NCBI GenBank assembly: GCA_002353635.1
Contig: DEKA01000033.1
Span: forward strand, 2,351 to 32,397
Direction: 5' to 3'
Length of the DNA stretch: 30,047 nt
Origin: Lachnospiraceae bacterium UBA2734
GTDB lineage: Bacteria; Bacillota; Clostridia; Lachnospirales; Lachnospiraceae
Shown here piece by piece: positions 1-6,865 of the stretch. The position numbers and the translations under genes are program-made. The notes under the pieces are model-generated. The model ran no database searches. It had not been told where the DNA came from and saw only the letters and a program-made list of their open reading frames with translations. Numbering within the stretch: the stretch's first letter is position 1; the number at the start of each line of letters is the position of its first letter.

Positions 1-89
1 TGGCGCAGGCCGGCGGCAAGAACCCTGCAGGCATCGACAAGGCCCTTCAGATGGCGAAGGAAGTGCTCGAAGGACAGATCAAAGACTGA
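1..89 (+). CDS. C-terminal end of an unidentified protein (partial)
   Basis: The window opens inside a reading frame that runs from base 3 to a TGA at 87-89 and gives 28 residues ending in EVLEGQIKD. The piece is Ala/Gly/Lys-rich, looks like a soluble C-terminal helix, and has no diagnostic motif, so I do not name the protein. Codon use resembles that of the following genes. A hairpin with a T-run follows 4 bases after the stop, and rpsU has its own promoter, so this gene probably ends an upstream transcription unit. Low certainty on identity, fair certainty that it is coding. Confidence 0.5.
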   Translation, partial: AQAGGKNPAGIDKALQMAKEVLEGQIKD

Positions 90-92
90 AGT

Positions 93-126
93 CTGTGCGC
101 AAAATGAATACGGATGCACAGTTTTT
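93..126 (+). terminator. Probable rho-independent terminator of the upstream gene
   Basis: CTGTGC (93-98) pairs with GCACAG (116-121) across a 17-base loop and is followed directly by TTTTT (122-126). The stem is short and the loop long, so this is weaker than the other terminators here, but its place just after a stop codon and before the rpsU promoter fits. Confidence 0.5.
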
Positions 127-160
127 GCTGGTTTTCCAACACAATTGGTGAGATCGGGGC

Positions 161-189
161 TTTACAAAAAAGCTGTTCGTCCGTATAAT
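161..189 (+). promoter_or_regulatory. Sigma-70-type promoter for rpsU
   Basis: TTTACA at 161-166 and TATAAT at 184-189 are separated by exactly 17 bases, one mismatch from the housekeeping consensus. Transcription would start near 196 and leave a leader of about 85 bases before the rpsU ATG. This is the best promoter match in the window, as expected for a ribosomal protein gene. Confidence 0.8.
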
Positions 190-279
190 ATTTTTTGTGT
201 CTGATGGAAAGACAATAAAAACCCATTCAGTCGGAACCAGTGATGGCCTCTGAAGGGACTGAAGGGAGGGTAGAAGAGA

Positions 280-456
280 ATGTCTAGTGTTATCGTAAAA
301 GAGAATGAGACTTTGGACAGCGCACTCCGCCGCTTCAAGAGAAGCTGCGCGAAGGCCGGCATCCAGCAGGAGATTCGTAAGAGAGAGCATTACGAGAAGC
401 CCAGCGTTAAGCGCAAGAAGAAGTCTGAGGCAGCCAGAAAGCGCAAGTACAACTGA
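280..456 (+). CDS. rpsU: 30S ribosomal protein S21
   Basis: This 58-residue protein begins MSSVIVKENETLDSALRRF and ends in a Lys/Arg-rich tail (KRKKKSEAARKRKYN). The N-terminal S21 signature (VxxNExxDxALRRFKR) and full length are present. S21 binds the small ribosomal subunit near the anti-Shine-Dalgarno end of 16S rRNA and affects initiation. The start ATG at 280 follows a GGGAGG purine stretch at 265-270. It has its own near-consensus promoter (161-189) and a strong terminator (496-527), so it appears monocistronic. The pattern of basic tail and HYEKPSVKRKKK core is typical of Clostridia. Very secure. Confidence 0.97.
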   Translation: MSSVIVKENETLDSALRRFKRSCAKAGIQQEIRKREHYEKPSVKRKKKSEAARKRKYN

Positions 457-495
457 TCACAGTTGATCCAGCGCCAGAACGCTGCGAAGATTTAA

Positions 496-527
496 CCCCA
501 CCGGTGTTGCACACCGGTGGGGTTTTT
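496..527 (+). terminator. Rho-independent terminator of rpsU
   Basis: CCCCACCGGTG (496-506) pairs perfectly with CACCGGTGGGG (512-522); T507/A511 can extend the stem. It is followed by TTTTT (523-527), and two A residues before the stem can pair with the first T residues. A GC-rich 11-12 bp stem, short loop and U-run make this an unambiguous intrinsic terminator. Confidence 0.93.
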
Positions 528-623
528 CGATATAGTAATACAGCAACCCTTTCGGAGCAATTCGGGATGTGGGTACTGCAGTATCGATTGAGGGGTAAGT
601 TATCGTTTAGAAGGGAGATGGGT

Positions 624-1379
624 ATGAACAGACAGGAACTGAAAGACAGAGCTAAACAGACACTGCACAGCGACTACTGGCATGTGATCGGCAACTATTT
701 TCTTGTATCGGTGATCATGGCTGTAATTGCGTGGGCATGCAATCTGATCCCGGTTGTTGGTGGTATTGCGTATTCAATTCTTTTGGGCGGGCCTTTGATG
801 GTTGGCTTTGCCTGGTTTGCCCTGCAGTATGCGAGAGGAAACGGCGGAAAGCCTTCTGATCTGTTCTGCGCCTTTCAGACGGACTATGGCAACGTTCTTG
901 TTACTATGTTCCTCACGAACCTGTTCATAGCCCTGTGGTCCCTTCTCCTTGTCGTTCCCGGCATTATTAAGTTCTATGAATACCGAATGGTAGTGTATCT
1001 TCTTGCAGAAAATCCGAGCCTTGAGTGGAAAGAGGCGCAGAGCATGTCCAGAGAGATGATGGACGGACATAAGATGGACGCCTTTATACTGGATCTCTCC
1101 TTTATTGGATGGTGGATTCTTACGTCGCTGACATTCGGCCTCGCCGGTATTTTCTATGTGATTCCGTATTATAATCAGACTTATGCAGAGCTGTATCTGT
1201 CCCTGTTCGCAGCCAAGTCTGGCACAGGAGCATACGGAGCTGGCAGTGGAACATACGGACAGAACGGCACGTCATTTAATGGAGGTTCCTTTAACGGGAA
1301 CGGCGGATCCGGCGGAACGACCTTTGGCGGGGACGCCTCGCCGTTTGGCAGAGGCGACGGCCATTATACGACACTTTAA
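624..1379 (+). CDS. DUF975 family integral membrane protein
   Basis: 251 residues. The N-terminus MNRQELKDRAKQTLHSDYW is the characteristic opening of DUF975 (YciC-like) membrane proteins. Hydrophobic segments follow at roughly residues 23-50 (VIGNYFLVSVIMAVIAWACN), 50-75, 90-120 and 150-185, so it is a polytopic membrane protein of unknown molecular function. The last ~45 residues are a Gly/Ser/Asn/Thr-rich tail (repeated GAGSGTYG, FNGG, GNGG motifs), probably a disordered cytoplasmic end. The frame is open from 504, but I chose ATG 624 because GGGAG (613-617) sits 6 bases upstream; translation from 504 would begin inside the rpsU terminator. The next gene begins 23 bases downstream. Function cannot be inferred from its neighbours. 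Confidence 0.85.
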   Translation: MNRQELKDRAKQTLHSDYWHVIGNYFLVSVIMAVIAWACNLIPVVGGIAYSILLGGPLMVGFAWFALQYARGNGGKPSDLFCAFQTDYGNVLVTMFLTNLFIALWSLLLVVPGIIKFYEYRMVVYLLAENPSLEWKEAQSMSREMMDGHKMDAFILDLSFIGWWILTSLTFGLAGIFYVIPYYNQTYAELYLSLFAAKSGTGAYGAGSGTYGQNGTSFNGGSFNGNGGSGGTTFGGDASPFGRGDGHYTTL

Positions 1380-1402
1380 GAGAATTGCAGGTTTAACGGG
1401 TA

Positions 1403-2272
1403 TTGAGAATCCTATTGATATTGATTGCTGCGGCAGCCGTTTTTTTCATCGCAGTCATGATCAGAGACAATCACCGCTTCGTTGTACGGCGGTACACTGT
1501 ACATTCGGCAAAGGTAAGCCGCAGGCTTACCTTTGTTTTTGTGTCCGATCTCCACAGCAAGGATTATGGCGGTGACAACCGGAAAGTTGTGCAGGCTATA
1601 GAAGCCCTTTCTCCTGACGCCGTGCTGTGCGCAGGGGACCTCATCATCAAGCGGGATGCCTGGAACAACAAACCAGGGTGGATAGACACAGGTGCGAGCT
1701 TTGTCCGACAGATCGCCGGCCATTTTCCGTTTTATCTGACGGATGGCAATCACGAGGAGAAGCTCTGCTACAGAGGTGAGCGGCAGGAAGCATACGACGA
1801 TTGGTGCAAGGCAGTGAAATCAGCAGGCGCCGTGAAGCTCCACAACCAGAGCGTCGATTGTGAGGGCGGCGTCAGAATCACCGGCCTGGATCTGCCAAGA
1901 GAGACATATCAGAAGATAAAGCCTTATCACATGCCCGAAGGCATGGTAGAGGACTGTATTGGCCGCTGTGATCCGACGAAATTCAATCTTGTGATCGCAC
2001 ACAATCCGAAGTTCTTCAGAGAATATGCGGAATGGGGCGCAGATCTCGTTGTATCCGGACATGTCCACGGCGGTCTCATGCGCATAGGACGTCTCGGCAT
2101 GATCGGCCCGGACCTGCATCTGTTCCCGCGTTATTCAGGGGGGCTGTATGAGAACCGCGAAACCGGCGCTCATATGGTGGTCACCTGCGGGTTGGGGGCG
2201 CATACACTGCCGATCCGTATTTTCAATCCCGGGGAGATCTCGTATATAGAAATCCTGCCGGAGAAGAAATAA
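1403..2272 (+). CDS. Membrane-anchored metallophosphoesterase (YaeI/YkuE-like)
   Basis: 289 residues. An N-terminal hydrophobic anchor (residues 2-20) is followed by a calcineurin-like phosphoesterase domain with the full set of metal-binding motifs: D49-x-H51 (VSDLHS), GD at 78-79 (CAGDLI), GNHE at 115-118, H200 (IAHNP) and GHVHGG at 219-224 with H220 and H222. This family hydrolyses phosphodiesters or phosphomonoesters with two metal ions. The closest described group is YaeI/YkuE, some members of which act on lipid pyrophosphates such as UDP-diacylglucosamine; the substrate here is unknown. The start is TTG at 1403, which keeps the anchor; no ATG start retains it and the Shine-Dalgarno match is weak. 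The active site probably faces the cell surface if the anchor is N-in. Confidence 0.88.
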   Translation: MRILLILIAAAAVFFIAVMIRDNHRFVVRRYTVHSAKVSRRLTFVFVSDLHSKDYGGDNRKVVQAIEALSPDAVLCAGDLIIKRDAWNNKPGWIDTGASFVRQIAGHFPFYLTDGNHEEKLCYRGERQEAYDDWCKAVKSAGAVKLHNQSVDCEGGVRITGLDLPRETYQKIKPYHMPEGMVEDCIGRCDPTKFNLVIAHNPKFFREYAEWGADLVVSGHVHGGLMRIGRLGMIGPDLHLFPRYSGGLYENRETGAHMVVTCGLGAHTLPIRIFNPGEISYIEILPEKK

Positions 2273-2393
2273 CTTATAGCAGGGTAGAATTTCTGCTGCT
2301 GCGAATTTTTACAGGCTGTGCGCTGCAGGTCTGTACAAAGATTGGGCTCATGGAATGAATGAAATCGCAGGGCTGCAGCCCTGCAGAGGATTT

Positions 2394-3182
2394 ATGGCTT
2401 TAGAGTTTAAATTGGAGAAGTTCGAGGGTCCTCTTGACCTTCTGCTTCACCTCATCGACAAGAACAAAGTTGATATCTACGATATCCCGATTGCGGAGAT
2501 CACGGACCAGTACATGGACTACGTGCGCAGCATGGAGACGTCTGATCCGGACCAGATGAGCGAGTTCCTCGTGATGGCGGCGACCCTCCTCGACATTAAG
2601 TGCAGGATGCTCCTGCCAAAGGAAGTGAACGAAAAGGGCGAGGAAGAGGACCCCAGAGATGAGCTCGTGCAGCGCCTTCTCGCGTATAAGATGTGCAAGT
2701 ATATGGCGCAGGAGCTGCGGGAGAAGGAACAGGACGCGTCGCTCTCCCTTTACAGGAAGAAAAAACTCCCGAAGGAGGTGGCCTCCTATGTGCCGCCGGT
2801 CGATTACAACGAGCTGATCGGGGATCGGACACTCGCGCAGCTGAATGATATTTTCCATGATATTCTGAAGCGGCAGCGCTTTCGCGTAGACCCTGTCCGA
2901 TCCAAATTCGGAAAGATCGAAAAGGAAGAGTTCGATATCGCGTCGAAGGAGCTCTACATCAAGGCATATCTTAATGGGCACCGGCACACGGATTTTCGTG
3001 CACTTTTGGAGGAGCAGGGCAGCCGCGATGAGGTGATCGTGACGTTCCTCGTCATCCTCGAGCTCATGAAAACGGGCAAGGTGAAGGTTTCGCAGGACGA
3101 GATCTTCGGAAAGATCACAATCGACACCGTGGATGAGATCAGGAGCGACGACGATGCGGGGCTCTCGAAGGATTTCGCTTAG
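2394..3182 (+). CDS. scpA: Segregation and condensation protein A
   Basis: 262 residues. The N-terminus MALEFKLEKFEGPLDLLLHL is the canonical ScpA (kleisin) opening, followed by IDKNKVDIYDIPIAEITDQY and the EFLVMAATLLDIKCRMLLP helix that contacts SMC. The C-terminal winged-helix (about residues 185-250; ...VIVTFLVILELMKTGKVKVSQ...) contacts the SMC head. ScpA bridges SMC heads and binds ScpB for chromosome compaction and segregation. The start ATG at 2394 has AGAGGA at 2385-2390; the in-frame ATG at 2355 would add an atypical 13-residue extension. scpB follows 12 bases downstream, the standard bacterial pairing. The end has a short acidic tail. Confidence 0.95.
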   Translation: MALEFKLEKFEGPLDLLLHLIDKNKVDIYDIPIAEITDQYMDYVRSMETSDPDQMSEFLVMAATLLDIKCRMLLPKEVNEKGEEEDPRDELVQRLLAYKMCKYMAQELREKEQDASLSLYRKKKLPKEVASYVPPVDYNELIGDRTLAQLNDIFHDILKRQRFRVDPVRSKFGKIEKEEFDIASKELYIKAYLNGHRHTDFRALLEEQGSRDEVIVTFLVILELMKTGKVKVSQDEIFGKITIDTVDEIRSDDDAGLSKDFA

Positions 3183-3194
3183 AAGGTACTTGAT

Positions 3195-3848
3195 TTGGAA
3201 AATATGCAGGAAAACGAAAACAACACTCCTGAAAAGGACAATAAACTCCCTATAAACGGTAAAACTCCCGACTCCGGCCACAGCGTAAAAGAGATGATGG
3301 CGGCGATCGAGGCCATTTTGTTCACGATGGGCGACTCGGTTGCAGCCGCAGACATCGCAAAGGCACTCAACACAACGGTGGAGGATGTGTGGAAGGTGGC
3401 AGCACTCCTTAAGGAGCGCTGTGACCGCCCGGAATCAGGCCTGATGATCCAGCGCTTCGAGGACTCTCTGCAGATGTGCACGAAGCCCGCACAGTACGCG
3501 AACCTTGTGAAAATTGCGAGCGTGCCGAAGAAGATGACGCTCTCGGACTCTGTCATCGAGACGCTCTCCATTGTCGCCTACAAGCAGCCGATCACAAAGG
3601 CGGAAATCGAGACGATCCGCGGCGTGTCGTGTGACTATGCCATCAACAAACTCCTCGAGTATGATCTCATCAAGGAACTGGGGAGGAAGGATGCACCCGG
3701 CAGGCCGATTCTCTTTGGCACAACAGAGCAGTTTCTTCGCTCATTCGGCGTGAAGAACCTCGATGAGCTGCCGTCCATGAATCCGGCCAGAGTCGAGGAA
3801 TTCCGCGAAGAGGCAGAAGACGAGGTGGACAGCCGCCTGGGCGTTTGA
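3195..3848 (+). CDS. scpB: Segregation and condensation protein B
   Basis: 217 residues. After a polar Asn/Glu/Lys-rich N-terminal segment (residues 1-30) come the two winged-helix domains of ScpB: VKEMMAAIEAILFTMGDSVA (about 31-50) and LSDSVIETLSIVAYKQPITK with the hallmark AYKQPITKAEIE...RGV (about 117-140). ScpB dimers bind the ScpA middle region in the SMC-ScpAB condensin. The frame begins with TTG at 3195, with AGAAGG at 3181-3186 eight bases upstream; ATG 3204 three codons later is the alternative. The C-terminus is acidic (EEAEDEVDSRLGV). It is translated from the same operon as scpA. Identity is secure; the exact start is not. Confidence 0.94.
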   Translation: MENMQENENNTPEKDNKLPINGKTPDSGHSVKEMMAAIEAILFTMGDSVAAADIAKALNTTVEDVWKVAALLKERCDRPESGLMIQRFEDSLQMCTKPAQYANLVKIASVPKKMTLSDSVIETLSIVAYKQPITKAEIETIRGVSCDYAINKLLEYDLIKELGRKDAPGRPILFGTTEQFLRSFGVKNLDELPSMNPARVEEFREEAEDEVDSRLGV

Positions 3849-4017
3849 CGATGTTTTTCAGAGATGCTGCCATTTATACGACGACTGGCACAGGCGGCTG
3901 TACTGTCTGCTCTCAATAATGGAATGATTCAGTGCCGGCCCTCCCGGGGGTGATTTTTCTTATAGACTGTCATCTGTCTATGTGCACAACACCCGCCGGC
4001 CATATCTGTGTTTCAGC

Positions 4018-4035
4018 TAGTGAAAATTTTCACAA
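4018..4035. promoter_or_regulatory. Rex-like palindromic operator
   Basis: GTGAAAATTTTCAC at 4020-4033 is a perfect 14-bp palindrome. The 18-mer 4018-4035 (TAGTGAAAATTTTCACAA) matches the published Rex pattern TTGTGAANNNNTTCACAA at every defined position except one. Rex represses fermentation and redox genes when NAD+/NADH is high. The site lies just upstream of the -35 zone of the promoter at 4065. The palindrome is seen directly; the assignment to Rex is inference, because many clostridial Rex sites have TTGTTAA half-sites instead. Confidence 0.5.
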
Positions 4036-4061
4036 TCCCTGTATTTCTTTGGCGTGTTCTA

Positions 4062-4070
4062 TGGTACAAT
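4062..4070 (+). promoter_or_regulatory. Extended -10 promoter of the decarboxylase operon
   Basis: TGGTACAAT (TGnTANAAT form, TACAAT at 4065-4070) is an extended -10 box one base from consensus. No good -35 is present 17 bases upstream (TATTTC), which fits an extended -10 promoter. Predicted start near 4077. Confidence 0.55.
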
Positions 4071-4205
4071 GATGCATAGCGCAGTGACGGGATTTTCTGC
4101 TTTTCTCCAAATGTATACCAACTGCACATATTGACGGCAAGACATCTCCTGCATGTATGGCCTATTTTCAGAACGCCAATGGATTTTGCACATGAAGGAG
4201 AAGGT

Positions 4206-4280
4206 ATGTGCAGAATCTACAAGGATGGAGAGAGCATTTCCCTTTTGTTACTACATTATTATGGAGGTTTTATTTTATGA
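4206..4280 (+). CDS. Putative 24-residue leader peptide coupled to the carboxyltransferase gene
   Basis: ATG at 4206 has a strong ribosome site (AAGGAG 4195-4200, 5 bases upstream). It opens a 24-codon frame, starting MCRIYKDGES and ending LLLLHYYGGFIL, which closes at TGA 4278-4280. That TGA overlaps the ATG (4277) of the next gene as ATGA, the arrangement seen in translational coupling. The peptide contains a run of four Leu and paired Tyr, but no strong single-amino-acid attenuation run. It could be a real regulatory leader or a small membrane peptide, or a chance frame; the ribosome site and exact overlap favour the former. No homologue is claimed. Confidence 0.45.
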   Translation: MCRIYKDGESISLLLLHYYGGFIL

Positions 4281-5647
4281 GCAGTTCTTCAAAAGCGAGC
4301 GAGAGAATAACGGCTCTCCTCGATGACAACAGTTTCGTTGAAATCGGCGCTCTCGTGACTGCCAGAGCAACCAGTTTCAACCTGACTCCTGAAGAGACGC
4401 CTTCCGACGGCGTTGTGACCGGTTACGGCACAATCGACGGCAATCTTGTCTTTGTTTACAGCCAGGATCCTTCCGTTCTGGGCGGCTCGATCGGCGAGAT
4501 GCATGCAAAGAAGATTGCAGGTCTCTATGACCTCGCCATCAAGACCGGCGCTCCTGTCATCGGTCTTCTCGATTCCACAGGACTCCGTCTTCAGGAAGGA
4601 CCGGATGCACTCAATGCTTTTGCATCCATCTATGCGCTGGAGGCAAAGGCTTCAGGCGTCATTCCGCAGATCACGGCTGTCTTCGGCAGCTGCGGCGGCG
4701 GACTTGCCCTTGTTGCGGGTATGTCTGACTTCACCTTCATGGCTGAGGACGGCAAGCTCTTCGTCAGCTCCCCGAATGCCGTTGAGGGCAACAAGAACAC
4801 AGATACTTCCGCAGCAGCCTATAAGGCAGAGAGCGGCAGCGTAGATGCTGTATCCGATGCCAACGATGTTCTGCGCAGGATCAGAGATCTTGTATCTGTT
4901 CTTCCCGCCAACAACGAGGATGAGAATACAACGGACTGCACGGATGATCTGAACAGAGCATGCGACGCTGTTGCTGCCAATGCAGCGGACGTGCGCGCTG
5001 CAGCGAAGGATATTGCAGACGGCTATGCTTTCATCGAGACAAAGGCTGACTATGCAAAGGATATGGTGACCGGCTTTGTAAGACTGAATGGCTCCACAGT
5101 CGGCGTTGTGGCCAATGCAAAGACGAAGCTCAGCACAGAGGGCTGCAGAAAGGCCGCAAGGTTCGTGAACTTCTGCGATGCCTTCGAGATCCCGGTTGTG
5201 AGCCTGACCAATGTTGACGGCTTTGCAAGAACCGAGTCCGAGGAGAAGACAATCGGCGCCGCTGCCGCACAGCTGGCATTTGCCTTTGCTGACGCAAGCG
5301 TACCGAAGGTCAATGTTGTGATTAATGCGATCGGCAGCGCATACGGCGTTATGAACGCCAAGGCTACAGGCGCAGACATCACCATCGCATTCCCTGACAC
5401 AAAGATTGGCATTATGGATGCCGACAAGGCCGCACAGATTCTGGCGGAGGGCAAGAGTGCAGAGGAGATCGCAGCTGCAGCGAAGCAGTACGATGAGCTG
5501 CAGAACGACAGCGCTTCCGCCGCAGCAAGAGGATATATCGATCAGATCGTTGCACCTGCAGACCTGAGGAAGTATCTCATCGGTGCTCTGGAGATGCTCT
5601 ACACAAAGAGAGAGGAAGTCGTTTCCAAGAAGCATGGCACAGTTTAA
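4277..5647 (+). CDS. Acyl-CoA carboxyltransferase subunit (12S/MmdA-like) of a Na+-pumping decarboxylase
   Basis: 456 residues of the crotonase-like carboxyltransferase family (PccB/AccD/MmdA). It removes the carboxyl group of an acyl-CoA such as methylmalonyl-CoA, or transfers it, using the biotin carrier. Family signatures are DSTGLRLQEG near residues 99-108, GSCGGGLALVAG near 138-149 (oxyanion/CoA site), the C-terminal GADITIAFPDTKIGIMDADK, and the closing AAARGYIDQIV...KREEVVSKKHG. It begins directly at ASERITALLDDNSFVEIG, so it lacks about 40-50 N-terminal residues usual in MmdA, and the second half is divergent (GSAYGVMNAK where MmdA has a GGAY motif). ATG 4277 is chosen for GGAGG at 4263-4267; the frame is open from GTG 4208. 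It is first of five genes encoding one complex. Malonyl-CoA or glutaconyl-CoA are alternative substrates. Confidence 0.82.
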   Translation: MSSSSKASERITALLDDNSFVEIGALVTARATSFNLTPEETPSDGVVTGYGTIDGNLVFVYSQDPSVLGGSIGEMHAKKIAGLYDLAIKTGAPVIGLLDSTGLRLQEGPDALNAFASIYALEAKASGVIPQITAVFGSCGGGLALVAGMSDFTFMAEDGKLFVSSPNAVEGNKNTDTSAAAYKAESGSVDAVSDANDVLRRIRDLVSVLPANNEDENTTDCTDDLNRACDAVAANAADVRAAAKDIADGYAFIETKADYAKDMVTGFVRLNGSTVGVVANAKTKLSTEGCRKAARFVNFCDAFEIPVVSLTNVDGFARTESEEKTIGAAAAQLAFAFADASVPKVNVVINAIGSAYGVMNAKATGADITIAFPDTKIGIMDADKAAQILAEGKSAEEIAAAAKQYDELQNDSASAAARGYIDQIVAPADLRKYLIGALEMLYTKREEVVSKKHGTV

Positions 5648-5666
5648 TAGAAGGAGACACAAGCAT

Positions 5667-6416
5667 ATGAAAAAATGGTTATCATTTCTGGGAATCATCA
5701 CATGTGTCTTCGCTTTAACCGCCTGCGGCTCATCCAGTACAGCAAAGATCAGCGGCGATGCCGTTGACCAGTCGACAGAGCAGCAGCTCGTCTCCGTTGG
5801 CGAGCAGCTCACCACCAGCATCGAGTCCATGGACAAGTCGGATGCTGAGCAGCTCAGCGAGCAGCAGCCGGCCCTTAAGTCCGGCCTCGAGAGCTGGGAG
5901 AGCGCAAAAGAGGATATTGGCGACATCAAGGGATTTCAGAACGAGTACGCCGTTGTGAACGACAACGAGTATTCCGTCAATATCGGCATCGATGGTTCCG
6001 ATCACGATGCCAATGTGATCTGGGTTCTGACGATGGACCAGAACACACAGGAGATTTCTTCCCTGACCGTCAATGTCAGCTACTCCTTTGGTGAGCTGAT
6101 GGAGCAGGCAGCCCTGAACACGGTGCTGGGCATGGGCACAACCTTCGTTGTTCTGATCATCCTGGCATTCCTCATTTCCCTGTTCAAGTTCATCCCTGCA
6201 TTGCAGGCATCGCTCTCCAGGAAGAAGGAAGAGCCTGTACCTGAGCCGGTTGATGAGCCGAAGGAAGAGGCGGCAGAGGAAACAGCCGGAGAGGCAGTTA
6301 CGGATGACGGCGCCCTGATCGCAGTGATCGCGGCAGCAGTTGCGGCCAGTGAAGGACATACCACAACAGACGGATTCGTTGTCCGCTCTGTGAGAAAGAC
6401 CAGAAAGAGATTCTGA
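5667..6416 (+). CDS. oadG: OadG/MmdD-type subunit with an N-terminal lipoprotein ectodomain
   Basis: 249 residues. A lipoprotein signal (MKKWLSFLGI...FALTAC, lipid Cys20) is followed by an acidic extracytoplasmic region (about 21-150). A single membrane helix follows at about 155-175 (GMGTTFVVLIILAFLISLF), then a Glu/Pro-rich cytoplasmic tail ending in the delta/gamma-subunit motif DDGALIAVIAAAVAA...DGFVVRSVRK. OadG/MmdD subunits assemble the carboxyltransferase and membrane beta subunit. Classical OadG is about 80-100 residues; here roughly 150 residues are added outside, with a fold resembling small DUF3887-like lipoprotein domains. Start ATG 5667 has AAGGAG at 5651-5656; the frame opens earlier at 5583, overlapping the upstream gene. 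The gap to the upstream stop is 19 bases. Confidence 0.83.
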   Translation: MKKWLSFLGIITCVFALTACGSSSTAKISGDAVDQSTEQQLVSVGEQLTTSIESMDKSDAEQLSEQQPALKSGLESWESAKEDIGDIKGFQNEYAVVNDNEYSVNIGIDGSDHDANVIWVLTMDQNTQEISSLTVNVSYSFGELMEQAALNTVLGMGTTFVVLIILAFLISLFKFIPALQASLSRKKEEPVPEPVDEPKEEAAEETAGEAVTDDGALIAVIAAAVAASEGHTTTDGFVVRSVRKTRKRF

Positions 6417-6460
6417 AGAGCCAACCTATTACACGCGATAAACGGCAGAAAGGATTCAAA

Positions 6461-6835
6461 ATGAAAAACTATACCATTACAGTAAATGGCGTTTCCTATG
6501 ATGTAACTGTTGAAGAGAACACAAACGGCGCAGCAGCTCCCGCAGCACCTGTAGCTCCCAGGGCAGCAGCTCCTAAGGCAGCTCCCGCTCCCGCAAAGAA
6601 GGCAGCTTCCGCAGGCGCAGGTTCTGTAAAGATTGAGGCAGGCGCTGCAGGCAAGGTCTTCAAGATCGAGAAGAAGGTCGGCGACAAGGTTTCAAAGGGC
6701 GATGCTGTCGTTGTAGTAGAAGCCATGAAGATGGAGATCCCCATGGTTGCTCCTTCGGACGGAACCGTTGCATCCATCGACTGCAGCGTAGGAGATGCGG
6801 TTGAGGCAGGAGCTGTGCTCGCTACCCTCAACTGA
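6461..6835 (+). CDS. Biotin carboxyl carrier protein of the decarboxylase
   Basis: 124 residues. A short N-terminal segment (MKNYTITVNGVSYDVTVEE) leads to an Ala/Pro/Lys-rich flexible linker (about 23-53) and a biotinyl/lipoyl domain (about 54-124) with the biotinylation motif EAMKMEIPM, Lys90 being the biotin acceptor. This is the 1.3S/MmdC type. It carries CO2 from the carboxyltransferase to the membrane beta subunit. Ribosome site AGAAAGGA (6447-6454); start ATG 6461. It is the only biotin carrier in the operon, so both carboxyltransferases must share it. No biotin carboxylase gene is present, so the complex decarboxylates or transfers and does not use ATP to carboxylate. Confidence 0.94.
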   Translation: MKNYTITVNGVSYDVTVEENTNGAAAPAAPVAPRAAAPKAAPAPAKKAASAGAGSVKIEAGAAGKVFKIEKKVGDKVSKGDAVVVVEAMKMEIPMVAPSDGTVASIDCSVGDAVEAGAVLATLN

Positions 6836-6865
6836 TCGTCACCAATTCCGGAGGTCTAACAAGAT

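Larger units (their letters stand above)
3849..4205 (+). other. Intergenic region between scpB and the decarboxylase operon
   Basis: No reading frame with coding character was seen before the leader ORF at 4206. The first part holds a weak terminator-like signal: CCCTCCCGGGGG around 3939-3950, followed by TGATTTTTCTT. It also holds an inverted repeat ATAGAC (3962-3967)/GTCTAT (3976-3981). The second part carries the Rex-like palindrome, the extended -10 promoter and an untranslated leader of about 130 bases. The two halves therefore read as the end of the scpAB unit and the control region of the next operon. Confidence 0.6.

Noticed and set aside
504..623. Upstream extension of the DUF975 protein to 504
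   Set aside because: It would begin inside the rpsU terminator and lacks a ribosome site; ATG 624 with GGGAG fits the family start.
3932..3961. CCCTCCCGGGGG followed by a T-run as the terminator of scpB
   Set aside because: The stem is only 3-4 bp unless the loop is impossibly small; noted within the intergenic entry but not called as a firm terminator.
4652..5929. A 425-residue minus-strand open frame opposite the 12S-like gene
   Set aside because: Antisense shadow; Cys-rich low-quality translation without any domain.
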